Assembly: GCA_020025175.1 (NCBI GenBank)
Contig: JAHHSM010000002.1
Span: forward strand, 15,260-79,259
Direction: 5' to 3'
DNA length: 64,000 nucleotides
From: Oscillospiraceae bacterium
GTDB taxonomy: Bacteria > Bacillota > Clostridia > Oscillospirales > Oscillospiraceae
Shown: one piece after another, positions 8,456-17,424 of the stretch
How the letters are laid out: each line of letters starts with the position of its first letter
How positions within the stretch are numbered: position 1 is the first letter of the stretch
Made by a program: the position numbers and the translations under genes
The notes under the pieces: generated by a model
What the model saw: the letters and a program-made list of their open reading frames with translations, nothing else
What the model was told of the DNA's origin: nothing
Database searches by the model: none

Positions 8456-8822
8456 CGCCGTGCTCCACTTCAAATCCGTGGCTGCGGCACTGCTCCATAA
8501 ACAGCTCATACAGCGGAATTGCCAAATCCGGCTTTGCAGCCCCCGTAAAGCCGGGACGGCGCGACTTCGTATCGGCATACAGTGTAAACTGGGAAACAAC
8601 CAAAAGCTTCCCGTCTACAGCGGCCAAATCCAAATTCATTTTATCCTGTTCATCCGAGAAAACACGCAAATGGCAAATCTTTTCTGCCAGTTTTTTCGCC
8701 GTTTCCTCCGTATCCTGCGGACCGACACCCAGCAGAACCAGAAATCCTTTTTTAATTTCTCCCTTTATCACACCGCCTATGGCAACGGATGCGGATGACA
8801 CACGGGTCACAACTGCACGCAT
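8382..8822 (-). CDS. dtd: D-aminoacyl-tRNA deacylase
   Basis: A 146-residue enzyme that removes D-amino acids (and glycine) from mischarged tRNA. It shows the diagnostic motifs MRAVVTRVSSASV at the N-terminus, SQFTLYAD in the middle and NDGPVTI at the C-terminus (the Gly-cisPro element is in the GP of this motif). AAGGAGG precedes the ATG. It is next to relA, a very common arrangement. The last 64 bp of the gene are duplicated downstream; the coding sequence itself is intact. Confidence 0.95.
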   Translation of the reverse strand: MRAVVTRVSSASVAIGGVIKGEIKKGFLVLLGVGPQDTEETAKKLAEKICHLRVFSDEQDKMNLDLAAVDGKLLVVSQFTLYADTKSRRPGFTGAAKPDLAIPLYELFMEQCRSHGFEVEHGEFGADMQVSSVNDGPVTILFDTQQ

Positions 8823-8840
8823 TTTTGCTTTCCTCCTTAA

Positions 8841-11063
8841 TCAGCCTGTGGGACGCTTGACGTCCATGACGCCGGAAATGCCCTTGAGTTTCTTCATCAG
8901 TGTGCTCAGCTGCTCTGCGCCGTTCACTTCCATACCCACAGAGGTGATGGCAAATCCATCGGGCATACCGCGGGAGGAGAAGGTCAGCACACGCACCTTT
9001 GCAGAGGACAGCATGGACGAAATATCCAGAACCAGACCGTCACGGTCTTTGGAAATAATGTCGAGGGTGGTTTGATAATTTTCGTGGGTATCCTTGCCCC
9101 AGGTCACCTTCACCCAGCGTGCCGCCTCTTCCGGGTTTTTGGAATCACAGTGCACATTGGGGCAGTCCGCCCGGTGAACAGAAACGCCATAGCCGCGGGT
9201 GATAAAGCCTACAATGGGATCACCGGGCACTGGCGCGCAGCATTTCGCAAACTTGACCAGACAGTTATCCAACCCTGCCACGATCACACCGTTTTCACTG
9301 TGCTGCTTGCCGGGCACAGGCTGTACAGCAGCGGTTTTTGCCTGCTCATCCAGTTCCGCACTCTTCTGCACAGCCTGCTGGCTGCGCTTTTCACGCATCA
9401 TCTCATCTTTTATGCGGTTGACTGCCTTCAATGTGGATAGACCGCCGTAGCCGATGGCTGCATACATATCGTCGATCGTACTGTAAGACATCTTTTTCAA
9501 CGCTGCCGGCAGGTTTTCCCAGGCCGTCAGCTCAGAGAGGGTGAGCCCTGCGCGCTTTAATTCAGAATCAAAGCTCACCTTGCCGCGGGCAATGTTCTCC
9601 TCGCGGCGCTCTTTCTTAAACCATTGGCGAATTTTATTGCGTGCCTCACTGGATTTTGCAATTTTCATCCAGTCACGGCTGGGGCCGTGGGCGCCCTTGG
9701 TGGTCACGACCTCCACAATATCGCCGTTTTTCAGTGTATAATCAAAGGTCACGATGCGGCCGTTGACCTTGCAGGAAATCATCGCATTGCCCACAGCCGA
9801 GTGAATTGAGTAAGCGAAGTCGATGGGTGTTGCGCCGGCAGGCAGATTGACCACATCGCCGCTGGGGGTAAACACGAACACCTCATCGCCAAACATATCC
9901 ACCTTCAAATTGTGGATAAATTCCTCAGCATCAGAACTTTCCTGATTTTCAAGGAGCTTTCGCACCCATTCATACGTTTTCTCGCTGCCGCCGCCCTGAC
10001 CGTTCTGCTTATACTTCCAGTGGGCCGCAATACCGTATTCCGCGATCTGATGCATTTCCTCCGTACGGATCTGCACTTCAAAGGGAATGCCCTCGTCACC
10101 GATCACCGTGGTGTGCAAAGATTGGTACATATTGGGCTTGGGCGTTCCGATATAGTCCTTGAATCGTCCCAGCACGGGCTTATAAAGATCGTGCATCACA
10201 CCCAGCACATTATAACAATCCGGAATACTTTTCACGATAACGCGAAAAGCGAACAGATCGTAGATTTCCTCCAGCGTTCTGCCTTGCGTATACATTTTGC
10301 GGTAAATACTGTAGGTATGCTTGATACGGCCGTATACTGCGGAATACTCCACACCGATTTCCTGCAGCCGTTCTTCGATCTGGCTCTGGATATGCTTCAT
10401 GAATCCCTCGCGCTCAGCGCGGTTGGCTTCCAGCTTATCGTCGATGTCCTTGTAACCCACAGGGTCCAGATAGCGCAGGGAACGGTCTTCCAATTCCCAT
10501 TTGACTTTCTGCATACCAAGACGGTGAGCAATGGGAGCATAAATCTCCATGGTTTCCAGAGATTTCTGCTTCTGCTTTTCTTCCGTCTGGTAGTCCATGG
10601 TGCGCATATTGTGCAGGCGGTCGGCGATTTTGACCAGGATTACCCGAATATCCTTGCTCATTGCCATCAGCATTTTACGCAGATTCTCCATCTGCTCCTC
10701 TTCTTTGCTGATGTACTGCACACGGGTCAATTTTGTCACGCCCTCCACCAGTTCTGCAACGGCAGGCGAAGCCAGCTTTGCAATTTCTTCGTGGGTGGCG
10801 TTTGTATCTTCAATGCAGTCATGCAGCAGCGCTGCCATGATGGACTCACTGTCCAAACGCATATCTGCTACGATCTGCGCCACCGCCAAAGGATGGGTAA
10901 TGTAGGGGAAGCCGTCTTTTCTGCGCTGATGCATGTGTTTATCCCGTGCATACTCAAAGGAACGGCGCATTTTTTCAAAATCAGCGTTGTTATTATATGC
11001 ATGTACAGATGCTTCCAGCGCATCGTATTTTTCGTTTACAAACCGCAACTCTTCATCAGTCAT
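8841..11063 (-). CDS. relA: Bifunctional (p)ppGpp synthetase/hydrolase
   Basis: A 740-residue long RelA/SpoT homologue controlling the stringent response. Domains in order: HD hydrolase (LLHDCIEDTNAT, His81-Asp82, with HPLAVAQIVADM before it), synthetase domain (YDLFAFRVIV and KPNMYQSLHTTV), TGS domain (VFTPSGDVVNLPAGATPIDFAYSIHSA), helical/CC domain with KCCAPVPGDPI, and a C-terminal ACT domain. The intact HD motif predicts ppGpp hydrolase activity, so this is the Rel type of Firmicutes. It follows recJ by 6 bp and precedes dtd by 18 bp. Confidence 0.96.
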   Translation of the reverse strand: MTDEELRFVNEKYDALEASVHAYNNNADFEKMRRSFEYARDKHMHQRRKDGFPYITHPLAVAQIVADMRLDSESIMAALLHDCIEDTNATHEEIAKLASPAVAELVEGVTKLTRVQYISKEEEQMENLRKMLMAMSKDIRVILVKIADRLHNMRTMDYQTEEKQKQKSLETMEIYAPIAHRLGMQKVKWELEDRSLRYLDPVGYKDIDDKLEANRAEREGFMKHIQSQIEERLQEIGVEYSAVYGRIKHTYSIYRKMYTQGRTLEEIYDLFAFRVIVKSIPDCYNVLGVMHDLYKPVLGRFKDYIGTPKPNMYQSLHTTVIGDEGIPFEVQIRTEEMHQIAEYGIAAHWKYKQNGQGGGSEKTYEWVRKLLENQESSDAEEFIHNLKVDMFGDEVFVFTPSGDVVNLPAGATPIDFAYSIHSAVGNAMISCKVNGRIVTFDYTLKNGDIVEVVTTKGAHGPSRDWMKIAKSSEARNKIRQWFKKERREENIARGKVSFDSELKRAGLTLSELTAWENLPAALKKMSYSTIDDMYAAIGYGGLSTLKAVNRIKDEMMREKRSQQAVQKSAELDEQAKTAAVQPVPGKQHSENGVIVAGLDNCLVKFAKCCAPVPGDPIVGFITRGYGVSVHRADCPNVHCDSKNPEEAARWVKVTWGKDTHENYQTTLDIISKDRDGLVLDISSMLSSAKVRVLTFSSRGMPDGFAITSVGMEVNGAEQLSTLMKKLKGISGVMDVKRPTG

Positions 11064-11069
11064 TGTGAA

Positions 11070-13157
11070 TCACCTCTTGCTTTGGATCACCATTTGCAGT
11101 GTCTGCACATAGGGCGATGAATCCAGATTTGCTTTTTCTGAAATGGGCATGCGGGAAATCACGCACTCATCCTGCTTTATGCTGATTCGCAGCAAACCCC
11201 GCTCGCAAAATACGCTCAGGCAGACCATTGCACGCAAGAACGGGTCCACACCGCCCAATACTTTTTCAATTTTTCTCAGCATGGGAAGATAAGGTACCGT
11301 CCAGTCGCCCTCTGCCGGAAGGGCCCGATTCAGCCAGCGCCAGCAGGCAGCAAACTGCTTTCTCTCGGGCAGCATCTGGATGGCTTCATGGGCTGTCACA
11401 CCGTCTCCGTTCAAAAGGCGGTGCAATTTATCCAGATCCTCTCGCTCTCTGACGCTGGGTTCACGGGAAAGGCGGATATCTGTCAGCTGCATCTGCACCG
11501 TGCGATTGGAGCGGAATTCGTTCACATTCAGATAAAATGCCGCATCCACACGGTCGCCCAGCCCAACGCCGCAGCTTTCAGTATTGGCGGAGAAGAAAAT
11601 ACCGTCCAGCTGTGTGGCTCCTTTAGAAAAATGGAGCTTTAAATGCTTGTTCTGCCCCACATTCTGCAAAGCATCCACCGTGAGTCCCTGAATACAAAAC
11701 AGGGGGCGGGGATTGTCTGCGCCATAGGGTTCCAACATGGAAAGCTGTTCTGCTTCCGCAAGATTCAGCAAATTCGGGTGGGTGAGCAGTGCGTCCACAT
11801 CTATGCAGGATACCGGGCATTCAGCACCCAAAAACGCACGGGCGCAGCAGTTCATCTTCTTCCGAAATGCCGGTATTTTTTCCCGCTCAATCGTAAAGCC
11901 GGCAGCCAGCTCATGGCCGCCGAAGCCCAGCAGCAGATCCTGACATTCCTCCAGCGCCGCAAACAGATTGAATCCGCCATAACTGCGGCAGGAGCCTTTG
12001 CCCACATCTCCGTTGAGATGAATCATAAAACTGGGGCAGGAATATTTCTCGCTCAGGCGGGACGCCACAATGCCCACCACGCCCTGATGCCAGGTGTCAC
12101 TTTCCAGAACCAGCGCATTGCGCTCGCTGACATCCATCGTCTCGATACGCACCTGTGCTTCTGAAAAAATCTGTTGTTCCACGCTCTGACGCTCGCGATT
12201 CAATTCGCACAATTCCCGGGCAAGCAGCTCTGCCTTGGCAGGGTCCTTTGTCAAAAACAGTTCTGCCGCAGTATCCGCCTGGCCCATGCGTCCGGCGGCA
12301 TTAATACGCGGTGCCAGCACAAAGCCGATATTTGTGGAGGAAACAAGCTTGCCGTCCAGCCCTGATTCCCGCAGCAGCGCCTGCAATCCAACACAATCTG
12401 CCTGAGGCAGGGCTGCAAGGCCGCAGTGGACAATCGTCCTGTTTTCTCCGGTCATGCTCATCACATCCGCCACCGTACCGATGGCTGCCAGCGTACAATA
12501 GTGCCGGAAGGTTTCTTCATAGTGTTCCGGGCCGTTCAATGCCATAGCCAGCTTCAGGGCAACACCGACACCTGCCAGATTCTTAAAGGGATAGGGGCAG
12601 TCACTCCGATGGGGATTGACCACCGCGATGGCATCAGGAAGCGCATCTTTGCATTCGTGGTGATCGGTGATGACCAGATCCATACCGATTTTTTTTGCAA
12701 AAGCGGCCTCTTCCACACCGGTAATACCGCAGTCTACCGTGACCACAAGGGAAACGCCGGCATCTTTCAGCCGCTGCAGTGCGCCGCTGCTCAAACCGTA
12801 ACCGTCGTCAATGCGATGGGGGATATATTTCATGCAGTCGGCACCCCTTCGGCATAATACATCCGTCATCAGGCAGGTAGATGTAATGCCGTCTACGTCA
12901 TAATCACCGAATACAGCAACTTTCTCATGCCGCTCCAGTGCCAGATGAATGCGCTCTACTGCCCGATCCATATCTTTCATACCCATGGGGTCCAATGTCA
13001 AATGCTCATTTTGCAGCAGCATTTCTTCTGCCTGCTCCGCCGTACAAATACCGCGAGGCGCCAAAACGGCAGAAACAAGGTAGGGATATCCCAAGTCCAT
13101 CAGCCTGCGCACCGCAGTTTCATCCGTTTCATGGATATTCCATCTTTGAAATTTCAC
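11070..13157 (-). CDS. recJ: Single-stranded-DNA 5'-3' exonuclease RecJ
   Basis: A 695-residue DHH-family exonuclease used in recombination and repair. Visible motifs are VAVFGDYDVDGITST (motif I), VTVDCGIT, VITDHHE (DHH, motif III), NPHRSDCPYP, GVGVALKLAMAL and, in the DHHA1 part, GFGGHELAAGFT. An ATG at 13181 contains the GGAGG ribosome site within its first codons, so the GTG at 13157, nine bases after that site, is the better start. It is the first gene of the long recJ-relA-dtd train, behind a promoter at 13244-13272. Confidence 0.94.
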   Translation of the reverse strand: MKFQRWNIHETDETAVRRLMDLGYPYLVSAVLAPRGICTAEQAEEMLLQNEHLTLDPMGMKDMDRAVERIHLALERHEKVAVFGDYDVDGITSTCLMTDVLCRRGADCMKYIPHRIDDGYGLSSGALQRLKDAGVSLVVTVDCGITGVEEAAFAKKIGMDLVITDHHECKDALPDAIAVVNPHRSDCPYPFKNLAGVGVALKLAMALNGPEHYEETFRHYCTLAAIGTVADVMSMTGENRTIVHCGLAALPQADCVGLQALLRESGLDGKLVSSTNIGFVLAPRINAAGRMGQADTAAELFLTKDPAKAELLARELCELNRERQSVEQQIFSEAQVRIETMDVSERNALVLESDTWHQGVVGIVASRLSEKYSCPSFMIHLNGDVGKGSCRSYGGFNLFAALEECQDLLLGFGGHELAAGFTIEREKIPAFRKKMNCCARAFLGAECPVSCIDVDALLTHPNLLNLAEAEQLSMLEPYGADNPRPLFCIQGLTVDALQNVGQNKHLKLHFSKGATQLDGIFFSANTESCGVGLGDRVDAAFYLNVNEFRSNRTVQMQLTDIRLSREPSVREREDLDKLHRLLNGDGVTAHEAIQMLPERKQFAACWRWLNRALPAEGDWTVPYLPMLRKIEKVLGGVDPFLRAMVCLSVFCERGLLRISIKQDECVISRMPISEKANLDSSPYVQTLQMVIQSKR

Positions 13158-13196
13158 CCTTCGGCACCTCCTTTCTACCAATTTTTCTATGAATCA

Positions 13197-13222
13197 ATTT
13201 TCTTTGCCACAGCAAAGAAAAT
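13197..13222. other. Perfect hairpin in the recJ leader
   Basis: An 11-bp perfect inverted repeat (13197-13207 with 13212-13222, 4-nt loop) lies between the recJ promoter and its ribosome site. No T run follows on either strand, so it is not an obvious terminator; it would fold in the recJ leader RNA. Function unknown. Confidence 0.5.
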
Positions 13223-13243
13223 CTGGTTATATATTGACACTTT

Positions 13244-13272
13244 ATTATAATCTATTTTTTCTCTGATGTCAC
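13244..13272 (-). promoter_or_regulatory. Sigma-A-type promoter for the recJ gene train
   Basis: On the minus strand GTGACA (13267-13272), a 17-bp spacer and a perfect TATAAT (13244-13249), about 90 bases upstream of the recJ start. Confidence 0.7.
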
Positions 13273-13424
13273 TATTTTCTCATGAAAAGAGCCGCAATTG
13301 CCGTATTTTCGTTATACTTTTCCGCTCTGCCCTTTCAACCGTTCGAAAATCGGCCCAGTTTCTTTTTGACGTTTGATTTTGAGTATTTGTTGCCAAAATT
13401 TTTCTTTTATTTTAAGCATTATTG

Positions 13425-13433
13425 TGCTATAAT
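13425..13433 (+). promoter_or_regulatory. Extended -10 promoter element of hpf
   Basis: TGCTATAAT, an extended -10 box with a perfect TATAAT, 48 bases before the hpf start. No good -35 box is visible at the right spacing. Confidence 0.5.
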
Positions 13434-13481
13434 GACTATAGCATCAATCCCCTGCTACCGCAGACGAAAGGAGTAAACCGT

Positions 13482-14036
13482 ATGAAGTTCACATTTACCA
13501 CTAAGAAAGTCGAATTGAGCGATTCCATTAAGGAATATGCAGAGAAGAAAATCTCCAAGCTCGACCGCTATTTTAAAACGGAAGCGGAAGCCTACGTCAC
13601 TTTCTCTGTTGAAAAGAACAATCGCTGCGTCGTCGAGGTAACCATTCGGGGAGGAAACACGCTCTTCCGCGCTCAGGAGGAGCATCCGGACGGAAATATG
13701 CGTGCAGCCATCGATAATGCGCAGGAATATATCGATCGTCAGATTCGCAAAAACAAAACACGTTTGGAAAAGCGCCTGCGCCAGGGTGCATTTGATCCCT
13801 CTGCACTGGCTGAAGCGCCTGAAGTGGTCGAAGAGCCTGAATTTAAAATTGTGCGGGAAAAGCATTTCTCCGTAAAACCCATGAATGTGGAAGAAGCCAT
13901 TTTGCAGATGAACTTGCTGAATCATAACTTCTTCATTTTCCGCCGTGAAAGTGATCATGCACTGTGCATTGTTTACAGCCGTAAAAACGGCGGCTATGGT
14001 CTGATTGAAGCAGACGAAGCAGTCGATGAGCATTGA
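13482..14036 (+). CDS. hpf: Long-form ribosome hibernation promoting factor
   Basis: A 184-residue protein with an N-terminal HPF/RaiA domain (MKFTFTTKKVELSDSIKEY, DNAQEYIDRQIRKNKTRLEKR) followed by a linker and the C-terminal long-HPF dimerisation domain (VREKHFSVKPMNVEEAILQM, HNFFIFRRES). The long form produces 100S ribosome dimers in resting cells. The start at 13482 is six bases after AAAGGAG; the longer open frame before it has no support. It is a single-gene unit with its own promoter and terminator. Confidence 0.95.
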   Translation: MKFTFTTKKVELSDSIKEYAEKKISKLDRYFKTEAEAYVTFSVEKNNRCVVEVTIRGGNTLFRAQEEHPDGNMRAAIDNAQEYIDRQIRKNKTRLEKRLRQGAFDPSALAEAPEVVEEPEFKIVREKHFSVKPMNVEEAILQMNLLNHNFFIFRRESDHALCIVYSRKNGGYGLIEADEAVDEH

Positions 14037-14040
14037 ATCT

Positions 14041-14072
14041 AAAAAAAGCAGCCCGTATGGGCTGCTTTTTTT
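14041..14072. terminator. Bidirectional terminator between hpf and the lipoprotein gene
   Basis: An A7 run, the stem GCAGCCC/GGGCTGC with a 4-nt GTAT loop, then T7. It lies right after the hpf stop and 12 bases after the stop of the convergent gene, so it can serve both. Confidence 0.9.
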
Positions 14073-14083
14073 ATGCGATAAAA

Positions 14084-15169
14084 TTACTCTCCTGCACCAA
14101 ACACGGGCAGCTGACGAATATTCTCATATCGTGCATCATTTGAGGGGGTAAAGCCGGTATAGCCGCAGCTGCTCCAGATCGCACGGGCATCGTCGTTATT
14201 TTCCAGTGCATCCATCGCTTCAATCAGCGCATACTGGAAATTGACATTTCTAAACGCCTCGTCCTCTGTTCGCAGTACCATCGCATCACCGTAAATTTCC
14301 TCAGTCACACCTAAAACCTGAATTTCATTGAAGATACTATCCTCATGACCAAGACCGCGCTTGCCGGTATAATCCAGTGCGTTCGTTGATAATTTCCACG
14401 CCTCTGCATAATCCACGCGCTTGTCTGCCTCGATAACAATAATATCGGCATCGCCTCTGCCGGCTTCGGCAAACAATGCGCCATACCCGTCAATCGGGAT
14501 CGCTTTGGGCACGTCGAGCATCGTCTTGTCAAAATGCTTTGTCAGCCAAAGCTCTGGATAAAAGAAATCGGAAGAAGTTTGTGCCTTTGGATACATCCAG
14601 GTTGCATCCCTGAGCATTTCCCATGTCAATGTACCGTTTTGCGCTTCCTGTGCCAGCGCCTGTCCCTTCTGGGACTTTGTCGCGCAGATCAGCGTGCGGC
14701 TGTATGGGCAGTCTTCAGCGGTATATGCCACAGGGTCCACGCTGCCGTTCCAATCAGCGGGGGTAAGACTTTTTACATTCAGTCCCGGGCGTGTTGCCGT
14801 CATCAAAAGCTTTGCATCTTCATCATAGGTGAAATATTGGCTGGCAGGGAGGATCACTACATCGGCGGTGCCATCGTCCAGAGCTTTACCGGAGGAGGTT
14901 GCCGTTGGTGCAACATCTACCGTAATTTCTCCAACAGCCCAGCCTTGATGTGCCAGCTCTTCGCGCAATGATACGGCGAATCCGTCTCCGCATTCCGCCA
15001 CAAGGCTTTGACTGACACCATATGGCAGCAGCACACGCAAATGCTCCATTGTACCCACAATTTGGGTCGGTTCCTCCATAGACGAGGTTTCTTCCGGTGT
15101 TTCGCCGCAGCCCGAAAGCAGACTGACACCCATAAACGCCGCCAGCAACCATGCCGCACTTCGTTTCAT
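14084..15169 (-). CDS. PhnD-like substrate-binding lipoprotein
   Basis: A 361-residue exported protein. A signal peptide with lipobox LLSGC places the mature N-terminal cysteine at about residue 22. The body has the organisation of phosphate/phosphonate-type binding proteins (LLPYGVSQSLV, then DVVILPASQYFTYDED, a ligand-binding cleft pattern). No ABC permease or ATPase lies nearby, so it is an orphan binding protein and its ligand is unknown. ATG at 15169 is preferred over the GTG two codons earlier because GGAGG is seven bases upstream of it. Confidence 0.7.
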   Translation of the reverse strand: MKRSAAWLLAAFMGVSLLSGCGETPEETSSMEEPTQIVGTMEHLRVLLPYGVSQSLVAECGDGFAVSLREELAHQGWAVGEITVDVAPTATSSGKALDDGTADVVILPASQYFTYDEDAKLLMTATRPGLNVKSLTPADWNGSVDPVAYTAEDCPYSRTLICATKSQKGQALAQEAQNGTLTWEMLRDATWMYPKAQTSSDFFYPELWLTKHFDKTMLDVPKAIPIDGYGALFAEAGRGDADIIVIEADKRVDYAEAWKLSTNALDYTGKRGLGHEDSIFNEIQVLGVTEEIYGDAMVLRTEDEAFRNVNFQYALIEAMDALENNDDARAIWSSCGYTGFTPSNDARYENIRQLPVFGAGE

Positions 15170-15213
15170 ATTCACGCCTCCTAAAGGTTATTCGTTTCTT
15201 TAAAATACAATAT

Positions 15214-15244
15214 AGTATAGCATAATTCCTAAAAAAATCATCAA
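15214..15244 (-). promoter_or_regulatory. Possible promoter of the PhnD-like lipoprotein
   Basis: Minus-strand TTGATG (15239-15244), a long 19-bp spacer and TGC-TATACT (15214-15219), an extended -10 box. Situated 45 bases before the start codon. Confidence 0.45.
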
Positions 15245-15287
15245 ATTTTTATGAACACTCATAAAAAAATGTGCATCTGAGAGGGAG

Positions 15288-17303
15288 TTAGCCCTCTATG
15301 GTTTTGATGTCCACGGTGTTGCCGCACAGTGTTGCCGCCCGTCCGCCATCGGTCAGCGCTTCTTTTAAAAGGGCATTTACCGTGAATCCGTTTAAAGATT
15401 GTTTTTTTCCATAAACGCCCTCAGCAACCACTGTTCCCGATGGTACCTTCTCTGTGACAGAAGCAAAAAAGCGAACGCGCGCCAGATCATTCCACGCCTC
15501 AACGATGCTCCCATCATGGATTCCGCGCCGCTTTGCATCGTCAGGGGAAATCAGCAGCTTCATTTCTCCGCGTGCACGCACCAGCTCTTCCCGCTCAGAA
15601 AACGAAGAGTTGAGCATGGCCTGATGGGGTGCCACCACCAGATGCAGGGGATAGCTGCCGCTGGGGTCCGGCAGATAGCGGGGCAGAGGCTCTGCCAGCT
15701 CCGGATGATAAAACTCGATTTTTCCGCTTTCTGTTTCAAAAGCACAGGCATCTTTTTGCGGCAGGAGCACCGCAAGCCCTGCATCAAATTTTGCTTTGCT
15801 TTCTGCGCTCAATCCCTGCTGTATCGTTGTGGATGCGGCGAGCACCGCTTCTTTCAGTGTTTCATTCGTCTGAGTGAAATAGTCTTCTTCAAAACCCATG
15901 GCACGCCCCAATAAAGCAAAGGTATCAAAATTGCATTTGCATGCTCCCAGTGGTGAAATCACAGGATCTACGCGCTGCACACACCGTGTTCCGTAGGATG
16001 CAGCCAAATCGCCGTGCTCCACAGATGTATCCGCAGGAAGAATGATATCGGCATACTTTGCCGTATCCGTCATAAAGCGCTCGTGCACCACGGTGAAAAG
16101 ATTCTCTCTTGCAAGTCCTCGGAGCACTGCGCTTTGGTGGGGCGCAATACAGGCAGGATTGCTGCTGTAGACATACAGGCTCATAATGGGAGGCTCTTGC
16201 AGATCACACAGCGCGCTGCCCAGCTGGTTCATATTGATCGTTCGAAGGGGTTCCTTTTGAAAATCCGGTCGTTCAATCATATCCAAACAATACACGCCGC
16301 CTGTAGAAACATTTCCGATAATACCGCCGTTTGGCTTTGCAAAAGCGCCCGTCACCGCCGCCAACGTGGTCACGCAGCGTACTGCCATCGCACCGTTTCC
16401 ATGGCGGGACATTCCGGCACCGAAGAGAATTACCGGTGATTTTGCGGCGGCAAAGCCCCGGGCAACGGATGTCATCTGTTCGGATGGTACCGCTGTAATT
16501 TTTTCCGCTTCTTCTAAAGAATATGACGGTAGACTTTCGAGAAACTTTTCCCAGCCAAGAGAATGCTCTTTTAAAAAGTCCATATCAACTTTGTCTTCCT
16601 GCTGCAAAATACGATCCATCATCAGAGCAAGGTAGGCATCTGTTCCGGGCCGTACCAGCACCACTTCATCGGCAAGGCTTGCCGCGCTCGTGCGGTACGT
16701 TTCCACCAGAACCACATGAGCGCCTCGCTTTTTTGCCTCTAGAATATTCGCCTGTGCATGAAGCCAAGTTGCAGTCACATTACTGCCCCAAATAATAATA
16801 TAGTCACAATGAGCCAGCGCTTCGGGATTTTGCCCCGGTGTCGAGCCGATGATCTGCTCAAATCCGACATCTTTTGCGCTGGCGCAGATGGTGCGCTCCA
16901 GCTTGGAAGCACCCAAACGGTTAAAAAAGGCGTGTCCTGCGGAAAATTGCAGCTTATGCTCGGTGCCGGCGTAAGAATAGGGCAGGATTGCCTGAGCGCC
17001 AAAGCGTGCAATGATCTCTTTCCACCGTTCGGTCATCTCCCCAACCGCCTCATCCCAGGAAATGGGCGCAAATTTTCCCTCACCTTTTTTGCCTATTCGG
17101 CGCAAAGGTGTTAAAATACGTTCAGGACTGTGTACCGTGCGTTCATAATGCACCATTTTGCGGCATAAAAAGCCCCGTGTTACAGGATGCTCCGGATCGC
17201 CTTTGACCCGATATACTGTTTTTCCGTCTGTTTCTACCAAAAGACCACAGCTGTCGGGGCAGTCAAAGGGGCAAACGGACCGTTTCCAAACTTTTTCAGG
17301 CAT
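15288..17303 (-). CDS. Molybdopterin-dependent oxidoreductase, soluble catalytic subunit
   Basis: A 671-residue enzyme of the DMSO reductase/formate dehydrogenase superfamily. The N-terminal [4Fe-4S] motif is CPFDCPDSC with a fourth Cys in GFLC; then SWDEAVGEM, IIIWGSNVTATWLHAQ, VLVETYRTS and the C-terminal dinucleotide-binding domain follow. There is no twin-arginine signal, so it is cytoplasmic. It has no electron-transfer partner gene next to it, and the substrate and molybdenum ligand cannot be assigned by eye (the TICASA segment is the expected site). The start at MPEKVW is uncertain; an ATG four codons earlier directly abuts AAGGA. Confidence 0.82.
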   Translation of the reverse strand: MPEKVWKRSVCPFDCPDSCGLLVETDGKTVYRVKGDPEHPVTRGFLCRKMVHYERTVHSPERILTPLRRIGKKGEGKFAPISWDEAVGEMTERWKEIIARFGAQAILPYSYAGTEHKLQFSAGHAFFNRLGASKLERTICASAKDVGFEQIIGSTPGQNPEALAHCDYIIIWGSNVTATWLHAQANILEAKKRGAHVVLVETYRTSAASLADEVVLVRPGTDAYLALMMDRILQQEDKVDMDFLKEHSLGWEKFLESLPSYSLEEAEKITAVPSEQMTSVARGFAAAKSPVILFGAGMSRHGNGAMAVRCVTTLAAVTGAFAKPNGGIIGNVSTGGVYCLDMIERPDFQKEPLRTINMNQLGSALCDLQEPPIMSLYVYSSNPACIAPHQSAVLRGLARENLFTVVHERFMTDTAKYADIILPADTSVEHGDLAASYGTRCVQRVDPVISPLGACKCNFDTFALLGRAMGFEEDYFTQTNETLKEAVLAASTTIQQGLSAESKAKFDAGLAVLLPQKDACAFETESGKIEFYHPELAEPLPRYLPDPSGSYPLHLVVAPHQAMLNSSFSEREELVRARGEMKLLISPDDAKRRGIHDGSIVEAWNDLARVRFFASVTEKVPSGTVVAEGVYGKKQSLNGFTVNALLKEALTDGGRAATLCGNTVDIKTIEG

Positions 17304-17424
17304 ACGCCATCTCATTCCTTTTCAAAAGTTTTTTCACAGTATACCATCTGTGTATTTAAAAAGAAAGATAGATCCCTTTTTCGGGCATGCTAATACAACG
17401 ATATCAATGATGGAGGAAAGTTCT

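Noticed and set aside
13236..13256. Plus-strand TTGACA near 13234 as hpf promoter
   Set aside because: No -10 box at the right distance on the plus strand; the TATAAT there belongs to the minus-strand recJ promoter.
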